A stretch of DNA of 10,248 nucleotides from Scenedesmus sp. ARA3 (GCA_004335835.1 RWJK01000025.1:1-10248); one strand, 5' to 3'; counted from the stretch's first letter, positions 1 through 7,847 are shown. Translations and numbers: made by a program. The notes: generated by a model not told the origin, from the letters alone.

Positions 1-3000
1 CCACCTAATCCTTGCATGAGGCCGTCTGGGCCGAGCGGCAGCGGCGGCCCTGCCCCCAGCAGGCCTGCTGCTGCTGAGGAGCCGAGCTTGTTGTAGCCGG
101 GCGGGGCGACAGGTGGCAGCCCGGCAGGCAGCGAGCCTGCAGCAGCAGCAGCAGCAGCAGCAGAGAACGGCAGCAGCAATGTTGTTGATACAGCCAGACG
201 TTTCAGGCCTACGACGCTGCTGTCTACAAGCATGCAGGCAGGGGACGCTATGTCACGGCCAGCGCACACCCCAACACAGCTGCCAGTTGCTGCCAGAGTC
301 CGCAAGTGCCGTCTGTCGCCTGCAGGGTGCGCAAAAAGGCCACGCCGGCACCTACGGTATCCCTAAACACCTGTTCTGCCTACTGCTTGATCCATGACTC
401 TTCTTCCGGTTTGAGACATTGCTCAGCCTGTCCTGCACGCTCAACTAGACCGACTTTGACCATTCTGCATCTGCAAGCACCACATACACAGCCTTTGCTC
501 ACCGGCCTGGCGCGCCTCGCGCATCTGCAGGCGCAGGCTCTCCATGCCCTTCTGGCAGGCCTTGAAGATCTCACTGTCACGGTAGCCGGGAGGGTCGCGC
601 CCCGCCTGAGAGAACACAAGGAACAGCAAAGCAGCAGCAGGAGCGTAAGGCGTGCGTTTGATGAGGACACTACAGCATGCCTTACAATGTCCAGGTGGTT
701 GCATGACTGGCGACCAGCCTGGGGGGCAGGAGACAGCACAGCACGACAGCAACAACAGCAATACCAGCAACAAACGCCATGTGTTGCAGAAGCCCGGCTG
801 CGCCGCTGCCAGTCCACACAGTCGCACCAGAAACCCAGTAACCTAGAAGCCAGTAACCTGGCATCACAATGCAGCCAGCGCTGGCGCTCACCTGCACGCA
901 CGAGGGGCAGAACCAGGAGCCATCCGGCACGATGGTCAGCCCAAGGCAGGTCGGGTGGTACGCCGCCGGGCAGCCGTCGCAGCACAGCAGCTCGCCTCCA
1001 TCCTTGCACTGCACGCAGTAGCTGATGTGGCTGTCCATGTACGTGCTGTTGACCAGTGTGCCCAGCTCCTTGAGGGACAGGTTGTAGTCGCTGAGGTAGG
1101 TGAACTGCGCGGGGCGGCGCACCTGCATGACGGGTAGGACAGCGAGGCAGCAGCGGGGTGGGCAGCAGCCAGCAGCAAACAGGCACCGCCAAGTGCACAC
1201 TGTCAACACCCACTCCAGGTGAAAGAAACGACACGTGAGAGACGACGGCACATATAGCAGCGCTATGTGCTTGCACAATAAACTGGCCGTGGCAGCTGCT
1301 GGCAGACAGCTACCAGCCCTAAGACACCAGTTGCTGCCGCACTGTGCCAGTCAGTGTGCCTCACCTTGCTGCCCGCGTGCTCCTCAAACACGCTGTTGGG
1401 CACCTTGCAGTGCCCCGCGCAGCGCGGGCAGAAGCAGGTGATGTTGCCGTCGCCCGTGATCCTGCCGCGCAGCAGCTGCTGCGCGCCGCCGCCGCCCATG
1501 CGGCGGTACTCCACTGCCTCGCCTGGTGGCGGCAGCAGCAGCAGCAGCAGCAGTTGCAGCAAGCATATGTTGGGTGGGAAGCACGTCAAGCTGGCCAGAT
1601 ACGTCCTGCAGCACGCGTCACCTAACATTCCGACATGCAAGATTCCATAGTTTCAGTAAAAACACGCAATCAACACTAAACAATCCCAACACTGTTTTCT
1701 ACATGCCTAGTAGGATGCGTAACCACCCTGCTTGCATGCCATTGGTTGTGATCCAGCCGTCAACAGCTTGAACAAGCCTTGCAGCAATGTATGCAGCCGC
1801 ATCTGTGGGTCACCCCCTGCCATGCATCATCCCCAGCAGCTGCTGCACATCACATTTCAACACCCCAGCAGCCCCCACCTGTCAGCGCGCCGCTCCGCAG
1901 CAGGTTGGCAATCTTGTAGGCGCCACCGGGAGGCAGGGGCACATCTTTCAGCGCCTCCTTCACCTTCTCAGCCAGGCCCTGGCACTTGTTCTGCCAGACA
2001 TGCCCGCTCACAGGCACTGCCGCAGCGGGCTCCGCTGCTGCTGCCGCGCTGGCGCCTGGCTGGCCATCAGCTGCCATGCCCTCCTGCTTCACCCCAGCTG
2101 CTGCCTCCGCTGCTGCTGCTCCTATGCTGTTGCCAGTCTCGCCGCCAGCAGCAGCTGCAGCCGGCGCAGCACTTCCAGCAGCAGCAGCAGCAGCAGACTC
2201 ATCGCTAGCCCTTGCTGCATCCTCTACCTTCACAGCAAGGCTAGCGCCACCTGCTGCTGCTGCTGCTGCAGCTGCCTGCTTGGTATCTAGGCTACTACCG
2301 TCAGCAACTGCTGCGGCGGCTGCCTGCTTGCTTTCAGTCTCAGCAACTTCTGAAGCCGGCGGTGCAGCAGCAGCATGAGTGCTGCTGCCAGGCTGCTGGA
2401 AAGCATCCTGCATAGCCACATCCTCCTGCTTGAGGACATCTGCTGTTGTCGGGGCCTCCCCAGGCTTTGATGCTGCTGCATCACCAGCAGCAGCGTCTGC
2501 CTCTGCAGGTTTCCGCTTGCCCCTGCCAGTGCTGCTGCTGGGGCGCTGCTGCCGTGCCGGCTGCTTCTTGGCCTGCTGCTGCTGCTGCTCCTTGTCAAGT
2601 GTTGCTGCTGCTGCACCAGCTGCATCTGCTGGCGCAGCGTCAGACTCGGCCTTGACTTCTGCTGCTGCTGCGGGTGTTGCTGGTGCTGGCTTGCCCTTAG
2701 CCTTTGCCGCTTTTGGCTTGCCGCCTGCTGAACCAGCTGCTGGCTTGCCTGCTGCTGCTGCTGGGGTCGCCTTTGCGTCTGCATCTGCAGAGCTGGCACC
2801 AACCTTTGTAGGCGTTGCAGCAAAAGCTGCCAGCAGAGCCTCAGAAGCACTGCCAGCAGCAGCAGCGGCGGCAGCAGCAGCAGCAGCACTCTTGCGCTTG
2901 GACCCTGCAGGGCTCTTGCCAGCTGCTGCTGTCTTTGCCGCCGCAGGACTCTTGGCTGCAGGACTCTTGGCTGCGGCAGCACCTTTGGCAGCTTTTGCAG

Positions 3001-3862
3001 GCGACTTTGCAGCAGCAGGGGCCTTGCCAGCAGCCTCACTGCTGTCTGCTGCTGCTGCTGCTGCGCTGCCTGCTACACTGCCAGATGCTGCTGCGGGTGC
3101 AGATTTGCGACGCTTCTCTGCTGCACCACCGGATCCGCTGCTGCGGCCGCGCTTGGCAGCACGAGGCTGCGTCTGCGGCTCACTTGGCTGCGTCTCCTGC
3201 TGCTGCTGCTGTTCTTGCTGCTGCTGCTCCTGCTGCTGGTCTTTGAGCTGTGGCTCTCCTTTGCTGGCTGATGGCTGATCCTGCTTCTGCAGGGGAGCTA
3301 CGCCACCACTGCTGGATGCCTGCCGGCGCGGGCGGCCGCCACTGCCGTCTGCTGTGTCGCTGGCCTGCCATAGCGCGTCTATTTGGATGTTTCGCAGCTC
3401 GCGGTTTGACCGTTTGCGCTTGCCAGTGCTGGGTGCTGCTGCTGCTGCTTCGTCTGCTGCTGCTGGTTCAGCCTGACCAGGGGCTGCCTTGGCACCTGCA
3501 GGCGCTACTGCATCAGCAGCGCTGTGTGCTGCAGCTTCAGGGCTTTCAGGTGCAGCTGCTGCTGTATTGACCGCGTCCGCAGGCTCATCCACCTGCATGG
3601 GCTCTACGTTGTCGACAGCAGCAGTTTTGTCACCCGTGGCTGCCTGTACTGCCTCAGATCCTGCAGTCGCAGCCTGGCCTGCTGCTGCAGGACTGCCTGC
3701 GCTGCTGGTAGCTGCTCCTGAAGCTTCTACAGCTTTATGGTGCTCCCCCACACCGTTAGCTGCCGGCTTGGCTGCCTGTTTTACGTCTGCTGTTGAGGCG
3801 CCAGAAGCGTGGCGGGCTTTATCGCCTTCACCAGATCCAGGCTGTTCTGTGCTGCTGGTCAT
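1..3862 (-). CDS. PHD-finger chromatin protein with Tify-domain-binding-like domain, C-terminus cut by window edge
   Basis: This is a probable nuclear chromatin reader or transcriptional regulator. Exons on the minus strand are 3862-1879, 1522-1365, 1122-892, 605-503 and 136 to beyond base 1; every junction is GT-AG and the phases (1, 0, 0, 1) agree. The ATG at 3862 is the first in frame after a stop at 3904-3902 and has A at -3. Residues 1-640 are low complexity (Ala, Lys, Gln, Ser) with basic patches such as KRKRSNRELR at 148-157 and GRGKRK at 446-451, which look like nuclear localisation signals. Residues about 645-740 resemble the plant TDBD: an LLRSGALTG start, a CFCPRC cluster near 691, and EEHAGSK at 708-714. 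Residues 750-789 form a PHD finger with C750, C753, C762, C765, H770, C773, C786 and C789. Exon 5 is Pro/Gly-rich and may end at an AG/GTGG donor at base 5. Plant proteins with TDBD plus PHD often also carry an acetyltransferase-like domain; none is visible here, but it could lie outside the window. The domain call is firm; the biological target is unknown. Confidence 0.87.
140..163 (-). repeat. (CTG)8 microsatellite abutting the exon 5 splice acceptor of the PHD gene
   Basis: The plus strand shows eight perfect CAG units at 140-163. In the transcript this is (CTG)8 running directly into the CAG of the 3' splice site (bases 139-137), so the repeat itself takes the place of the usual pyrimidine tract. 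Confidence 0.9.
892..1122 (-). other. Exon 3: end of TDBD and complete PHD finger
   Basis: This 77-codon exon has phase 0 at both ends. It starts VRRPAQFTYLSDYNLSLKEL, which completes the HAG...YL.(D/N)..SL.EL pattern of the TDBD, and then encodes the whole PHD finger from YCVQCKDGGELLCCDGCPAA to FCPSC. All eight zinc ligands are present with canonical spacing (C-x2-C, C-x2-C, x4-H-x2-C, x12-C-x2-C). The 3' splice site reads ATGCAG/GTGCGC and the donor CAG/GTGAGC. The GGELLCCD stretch before the second ligand pair, with no aromatic cage residue obvious at its start, resembles PHD fingers that bind unmodified H3K4 more than H3K4me3 readers; that is inference. Confidence 0.92.
1365..1522 (-). 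other. Exon 2: central part of the Tify-domain-binding-like domain
   Basis: The exon encodes residues 663-714 (EAVEYRR through HAGSK). The acceptor CCACCAG/GCGAG joins G of exon 1 to GC, giving ...LTG-EAVEY. A second in-frame acceptor nearby (GCAG/TGGAG) would skip three residues, but it would break the match to the LL..G.L.G..V.Y start of plant TDBDs. The Cys pattern C-x-C-x2-C-x3-C (CFCPRCAGHC) and FEEHAG are the family landmarks. Donor: AAG/GTGAGG. Confidence 0.85.
1533..1553 (-). repeat. (CTG)7 microsatellite upstream of the exon 2 acceptor of the PHD gene
   Basis: Seven perfect CAG units on the plus strand. In the transcript they read (CTG)7 and lie about 10-31 nt before the exon 2 acceptor, followed by CCGCCACCAG. 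Confidence 0.9.
2000..3420 (-). repeat. Dense GCA/CAG/AGC trinucleotide repeats inside exon 1 of the PHD gene
   Basis: Short interrupted runs of CTG/CAG (plus-strand view mostly GCTGCTGCT) occur throughout. On the coding strand they are read mainly as GCA (poly-Ala, up to about 12 residues near 325-336) and in places as CAG (poly-Gln, residues 209-222 and 426-430). They interrupt one long open frame and do not shift it. They also create long mirror ORFs on the opposite strand that should not be taken as genes. Confidence 0.9.
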
Positions 3863-4812
3863 GCTGAACTGATATGTTAAGTCGAAATCGACATCAAACG
3901 CTCATGCCCTGCGAGAAGTGTACAGGGTGGCGCAGGAAAAGCACAGCGTCTGCACAAGCATACAGACTGCCCTGATGGCGACATGCAGGCGGCTAGACCT
4001 TTTAAACCAACATAGGATGCAATAACCAGAGCCCACTGACACGTTGCTGCGCGCACAAGGCACAACCACCACCAGTGTCAACAACATGAAGAGCAAGGGA
4101 CCTATATGAAGAAGCACGCCATGGCAGGAGCCGATATCGAGTTAAACAGCACGATCAGCTGCCTACAGGCACGCTATGGTCCTGCCAGCGTGAGTGCTGC
4201 CTATCCATCGGCCTGACTCCTGCTTGCCTGCGGGCCAGGATGCGCGACACCAAGTAGTAAACCCAACCAAAAGGCTTCTATGGCTGATTTCAAGTCCTTA
4301 GCGGTCCATGTCGCGCAGGAATGCCTTGCATGAGTTGGTAAGAACCAGGCACAGCAGGGACAGCGAACGAACGTGGATCATACACAACAAGAAGAACAGT
4401 TCAAAAAGCTCTAGATAACCAGCCGGCCCTTGTAAGTTGAACACAGGGATGCCCCTCACCAACTCTTGATGTTATATTGTTCTGTTCTTGCCTTTCCGGG
4501 ACGCAAGCGATTATTGCTGGGCACACATTGAATGCTGGTTAACCAAAGGTATTTTTGTTCATCGCTGCACAGCGAGATCGATTGCTATTGTCAGCAGCAA
4601 GCCCCTGCAGTAAGGTCCTGAAAGGTGACTGGGGCGCGTGTCAAACGGCAATATTTGGTACACCAATCACAAAATATCAAACTACAGCAAACCTTTTGAA
4701 GGCAGTACCGGCACTTCTCTGTCTGAACTCACACCCGTGCTAGCCAGCAGTGGTCCTGCACTACCCACCACACCAGCCAGCGACACACATCACACATCAG
4801 CAGCATTTCAAG
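3863..4812. promoter_or_regulatory. Divergent intergenic region between the PHD gene and the Rossmann-protein gene
   Basis: These roughly 950 bp separate two outward-pointing start codons, so they should hold both promoters and both 5' UTRs. The composition is visibly less CAG-rich and more AT-rich than the flanking genes. I see no tRNA, no conserved protein and no long repeat. Short palindromes are GTCGAAATCGAC (3881-3892), CGATATCG (4132-4139), TGGTTAACCA (4536-4545) and TTGGTACACCAA (4655-4666). No clear TATA box stands out on either strand. Short open frames here (for example minus 4065-3877) have no recognisable content. Confidence 0.6.
4655..4667 (+). promoter_or_regulatory. CCAAT motif within a TTGGT/ACCAA inverted repeat
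   Basis: TTGGT at 4655-4659 and ACCAA at 4662-4666 form an inverted pair, and CCAAT itself is at 4663-4667, about 145 nt upstream of the ATG of the Rossmann-protein gene. This spacing suits a proximal promoter element. There is no functional evidence in the sequence beyond the motif. Confidence 0.25.
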
Positions 4813-6951
4813 ATGCTACGCGGTGTCAGGCAGCTAAAATCGTCAACATCACCCGCTCCTGGTGCCAATGTGGACCCTGCAAGGCTAGCTGTGCGTGCCA
4901 GGAGCAACAACAAAGGCAATGCTGGGGGCCGCTTGGCCAGGGAGCTGCTTGATGTCGTGCAAGGTAATTCTGGCGCATCCGGCAGCTGTGGCACACGCAG
5001 CAGCGCTCTGCATGACCGAACTGCCGCACCCAACCCCTTGCGCTGCTGCTGCCAGAGCGCCTAGCTGCCTACCACTCACAGCAACCTCACATCTGCATAC
5101 CTGAGGGTGTACCTGCTTCCCTACTCTGATGTTGTGCATGCCGTATGTTGTTCATATGTATGCAGGCGGGCCAAAGTTGCGCAAGTGGTATGGCCAAGAA
5201 TCGGGGCTGCCTAGAGATGGCGGCGAGCCAGAGCCCCCCCAGCAGCAGGTGCGGCCATTGTATTACAGGCCTTGGCCTGCCTTGCTGACTTTGCTGCCAG
5301 GATGCAGCTTGCAGGAAACACCAGACAAGTAGTGGGTGATTAGGCACTAGCTTTTGAGTAGCTGTTGGATGCTGCGTCCTGCAGCGGCAGGCAGCAACAT
5401 GCTTTGCGCGCATGCAGCCGACAGCAGCAGGCAATTGTGATGAAGCCAGCACAGTCTGACATGTGCTGTGTCACTGCAGGAGCCCCGGCAGCAGCAGCAG
5501 CAGGAGCTGGAAGAAGATGGGGAGAAGGACACTGTGCTGGTGACTGACGCAGACACGCCCACTGGCGAGCTCGTGGTGCTGCAGCTCATCCTGCTCAGGT
5601 GGGTGTGTGTGTGTGCAAGGAAACTGCTGGCTGCTAGTATGGATGTTGGGTGTGGCAGCACAGCGCATGACAGCCATGTGATTGCAATTGCAGTTGTGCA
5701 ACAGCAGCACATGTCAGAAGCGAGGAGCACAAGGTGGCACTGTGCATTGTGACCAGCCGGTGCCGCATGCAAGCTGCAGCATGCTAAGCATGAAGAGCAC
5801 GCGCAGCCGCCACACAGGTCGAATGTGTCAGAAATCAGCACAATCATAACAACATCGTAACACGCAGCTGTGCTGGCTGCCCTGCTCGCGCTGCCCGCGT
5901 GCAGGGCCAAGGTGCGCATCTTGGTCAAAGACACAGCAGCAGCCAAGACGGGCTACGGGCCATATGTGGAGCCAGTGTCTGTCGACATGGGCAGCGCAGG
6001 CGGCCTGGTGCGCGCGCTGCGTAACGTGCGCAGCGTAATCGTGTTGGGCAAGCTGGGAGCGCTGCCACAGGCTGCTGCTAAGGCTGGCGTGGAGCGGCTG
6101 GTGCTGCTGTCTACTGCAGGTGCGGGGTTTGTGTAGCTTTGCAGGCACGAGCGGAGCAGAGTAAAAACCTGAAGGCAGCCTCGGGTGTAGGGGGGGGGCT
6201 GTGAGTCCTGCAAGGCTTGGCTGTAACTGCAGTGCTGTGTGCTATGGTGTTCTACCAGCAGTGGCAGCAGCAGCAGCAGCAGCAGGGCACAGGGGACGCT
6301 GCCATTTGTCACATTGCTGACAGCTGCAGCACCAGAACCAGCAGAGCGCGGACAGCCTGCGCAGCCAGCACTGCCAGCGCATTCCAACAAGGCCACAGGC
6401 TCCGGTCAACGTCACGAGCCCTTGAGCCTCACCTCTCTTAAGGTCATGCTGCTACTAGTACTTCAAGCCTAATCATCCATGCTCCTAGAAGTCTGTTGCT
6501 GTGCCAAACTGGCGCCAAGCTGTTGCACTGCTGCGCTGCTGGCAATTGTGTGCTTGCTGCAGGCATGCCGCAGCCTGGCGGCCTGGCAGGGCTGTTCCTC
6601 AGCTCAGCTGATGCAGCGCTGAAGGACCCTCAGCGGGAAGCAGCAGTGACAGGCAGCGGCATCCCCAGCGTGGTTGTCAAGGCAGGCGTCATCCAGGATA
6701 CACCAGGCGGCAGCAGCAGGATTCAAGTGCAGCCAGCATCCTTAAGCAGCAGCAGCAGCAGCAAGCAGAGCAGCATAACTCGGGAGGATCTGGCCAGTGC
6801 CATCGTGGCGGGTGCTGTGTACCTGCCTGGCTTGGGCGGCAGCAGCAGCAGCAGCAGCGTGGCGTATGAGGTGGCGGATGCGGGGCCGGGGCAGCCGCCT
6901 GAGAGCTGGCAGCAGCTGCTGGAGGGGCTGGCGGCTGCGCGCACGCAGTGA
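4813..6951 (+). CDS. Atypical SDR / NAD(P)-binding Rossmann-fold protein, probably plastid-targeted
   Basis: Exons 4813-4963, 5166-5248, 5480-5598, 5905-6119 and 6563-6951 have GT-AG junctions and consistent phases (1, 0, 2, 1) and give 318 residues. The ATG at 4813 is the first ATG after an in-frame stop at 4741 and has A at -3. Residues 1-45 lack acidic residues except D21 and E44, are rich in Arg, Ser and Ala, and look like a plastid transit peptide. GGPKLRKWYGQESGLPRDG (51-69) matches the conserved segment before the Rossmann core in plant plastid homologues, as I recall them. Residues 95-190 are the beta-alpha-beta core (DTVLVTDADTPTGELV, then RAKVRILVKD, then VRSVIVLG and VERLVLLSTAG). 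SGIPSVVVKAGVIQDTPGG (221-239) is the family's C-terminal signature, and ITREDLA follows. It lacks a YxxxK catalytic pair, as atypical SDRs often do, and its Gly-rich motif is degenerate. The substrate is unknown; related proteins act as redox-linked scaffolds or assembly factors. Ser runs at 251-256 and 283-288 come from CAG repeats. Confidence 0.88.
5480..6119 (+). other. Rossmann-fold core, exons 3 and 4 of the SDR-like gene
   Basis: Exon 3 (5480-5598) carries the acidic/Gln linker EPRQQQQQELEEDGEKD and the first beta-strand with its loop. Exon 4 (5905-6119) carries strand 2 (KVRILVKD), the acidic VSVDMGSAGGL at the usual D-x-x-D position of NAD(P)H-binding domains, and strands 4 and 5. The join AG/G makes the Arg codon of LLRAKVRIL. 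The 306-nt intron begins AG/GTGGGTGTGTGTGTGTGC, so the donor lies in a short GT repeat, and it ends CCGCGTGCAG/GGCC. Confidence 0.85.
6265..6285 (+). repeat. (CAG)7 microsatellite in the last intron of the SDR-like gene
   Basis: Seven perfect CAG units lie inside the 443-nt intron 6120-6562. The same intron also has a run of nine G at 6190-6198. Confidence 0.85.
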
Positions 6952-7070
6952 GGTGCAAGTGTGCCTGTTCAGGGCGTGTGCTCTCGGCTGTTATGAAAGC
7001 TTTTTTGGAACAGGGGCTGCTGGAGGGGCTGGCGGCTGCAGGCACGCAGTGAGGCGAGAGTGTGGCTGTT

Positions 7071-7086
7071 CAGGGCGCATGCCCTG
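7071..7086 (+). other. CAGGGC-GCAT-GCCCTG hairpin in the 3' UTR of the SDR-like gene
   Basis: This is a perfect 6-bp stem with a 4-nt loop, followed by GTTTTT. The same stem appears in copy 3 of the tail repeat (AGGGC-GCGT-GCCCT, 7302-7315) and, with one G-U wobble, in copy 1 (AGGGC-GTGT-GCTCT, 6971-6984). Confidence 0.6.
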
Positions 7087-7102
7087 GTTTTTGCATGATT
7101 GT

Positions 7103-7107
7103 TGTAA
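7103..7107 (+). terminator. Candidate TGTAA polyadenylation signal of the SDR-like gene
   Basis: TGTAA is the usual green-algal nuclear poly(A) signal. This one lies about 150 nt after the stop codon at 6951, is the first on this strand, and lies just after the 3' UTR hairpin. Confidence 0.55.
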
Positions 7108-7367
7108 CGGGGGAAGCAGATTATGTACATGGTAACTGGCTGTGGCTAAGAAGGTGCCCCTTCTCGGAGACGTCGATGGCATGGATAGATACTCATCGAT
7201 GGTCACGTTGATGTGATGTTGGTAACGTCAGCAATCTGTGCCGAGGGGCTGGAGGCGCTGGCGGCTGCGCGCGCGCAGTGATGCAGGAGCATGCAGCGTT
7301 CAGGGCGCGTGCCCTCAGGGCCAGGCTGGCCTGTTACGACAACACTTGGCAAAGCACAGCAGATCAG

Positions 7368-7372
7368 TTACA
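7368..7372 (-). terminator. Candidate TGTAA polyadenylation signal of the acetyltransferase gene
   Basis: Plus-strand TTACA reads TGTAA on the minus strand. It lies about 395 nt past the stop codon at 7769-7767 and is the first such pentamer I found downstream on that strand. A 3' UTR of this length is normal for algae. Confidence 0.4.
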
Positions 7373-7617
7373 TGAAGTGCACGTGGCCATGGGAAAAGTA
7401 TAGTGACATGGCGGTGACAATGTACTGGTCGGGAAACCCAACATGGCATCCTAGGCACGGCCCGTGACAAGGTGCAGCAAGCGACGCACCAACCACAGCA
7501 ATCAAGAACCACTGGCCCTTTTGAAAGGCATTTAATCAATCACGCACCACATGGTTCCGTCATGCGCAGCTGCTGGCTATGTGCAAGGCACAAACCAAAA
7601 GCGGAACGTATTTATCT

Positions 7618-7651
7618 CCAGCAACCGCATCCTGATCTTGCTGCCACCTGC
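7618..7651. repeat. 34-nt direct repeat, distal copy
   Basis: This copy begins CCAGCAACCGCATCCTGATC and is 33/34 identical to the copy at 7727-7760. The two are 109 nt apart, in the predicted 3' UTR of the acetyltransferase gene. Confidence 0.9.
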
Positions 7652-7726
7652 CTCTGGGGCAGCACCCTAAACAAGGATCGTATCAACAACCTGCTTATTT
7701 TCCATTTGCAAACTCCCTGTCAACAA

Positions 7727-7760
7727 CCAGCAACAGCATCCTGATCTTGCTGCCACCTGC
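7727..7760. repeat. 34-nt direct repeat, proximal copy next to the acetyltransferase stop codon
   Basis: This copy begins CCAGCAACAGCATCCTGATC. It ends 6 nt before the stop codon complement at 7767-7769, so it begins the 3' UTR. It differs from the distal copy at one base. Confidence 0.9.
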
Positions 7761-7766
7761 TGGCTG

Positions 7767-7847
7767 TCAGCCTGGCGCAGCTCCCGCCGGCCCGTCAGCT
7801 GCATTCTTCAAAATGCACATCTCTTCAACGGTGACAAAGCCCACATC
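7767..7847 (-). other. Exon 3 (last) of the acetyltransferase gene
   Basis: It encodes DVGFVTVEEMCILKNAADGP and a short Ala/Gly tail before TGA. VGF after ...AYQ is the expected end of motif B. The acceptor is TTCCTTGCAG/GATG, the most typical polypyrimidine acceptor in the window. Confidence 0.88.

Larger units (their letters stand above)
6915..7316 (+). repeat. Three imperfect copies of the SDR-like gene's 3' end
   Basis: Copy 1 is 6915-6990 (last codons, stop codon and start of the 3' UTR), copy 2 is 7016-7089, and copy 3 is about 7243-7316. Copies 1 and 2 are 101 nt apart and copies 1 and 3 are 330 nt apart, measured at the TGA. All keep GAGGGGCTGG, GCGGCTGC, a GCAGTGA with the stop codon, and GTTCAGGGCG. 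Copies 2 and 3 still read LLEGLAAAGTQ-stop and EGLEALAAARAQ-stop, but no upstream frame joins them to a gene. They look like tandem duplications of the terminus, not exons. Confidence 0.85.
6952..7766. other. Convergent 3' region between the SDR-like and acetyltransferase genes
   Basis: No additional gene is supported here. The stretch contains the extra copies of the gene tail, one candidate TGTAA signal on each strand (7103-7107 plus, 7372-7368 minus) and two 34-nt direct repeats close to the acetyltransferase stop codon. Copy 3 of the tail repeat lies between the two poly(A) signals and so probably outside both mature transcripts. Confidence 0.6.

Noticed and set aside
835..859. Two CCAGTAACCT copies 15 nt apart
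   Set aside because: This is a short chance-level repeat within an intron of the PHD gene with no further copies nearby.
380..1276. 298-codon minus-strand frame across the PHD exon
   Set aside because: It reads the PHD exon out of frame and runs through introns; the frame that encodes the zinc ligands is a different one.
2287..3039. 250-codon minus-strand frame rich in Gln, Leu and Arg
   Set aside because: It is a shifted reading of the same repeats as the PHD gene exon 1 and has no recognisable domain.
2379..3278. 299-codon open frame on the plus strand
   Set aside because: It is Ala/Leu-rich sequence made by GCT/CTG repeats opposite the coding exon of the PHD gene, with no domain. The minus frame has an ATG with good context and leads into the TDBD and PHD exons.
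2000..3420. Regular repeats that might suggest a CRISPR array
   Set aside because: The units are 3-nt CAG/CTG repeats within coding sequence, with no spacer-repeat pattern and no cas-like gene; the DNA is eukaryotic.
3877..4117. Small minus-strand frames upstream of the PHD gene
   Set aside because: There is no domain or repeat support; they lie where the 5' UTR and promoter should be.
4750..4812. Upstream GTG start extending the SDR-like protein
   Set aside because: It is not an ATG, so it is unlikely in a nuclear gene, and the ATG at 4813 has better context and starts a typical transit peptide.
6233..6442. Possible extra exon of the SDR-like gene
   Set aside because: Its open frame does not match phase 1 on the left and the frame that does match meets a stop. 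Joining 6119 directly to 6563 gives a continuous family-like protein.
7315..7539. 74-codon minus-strand frame in the convergent region
   Set aside because: It has no recognisable content and overlaps the predicted 3' UTR and poly(A) signal of the acetyltransferase gene.
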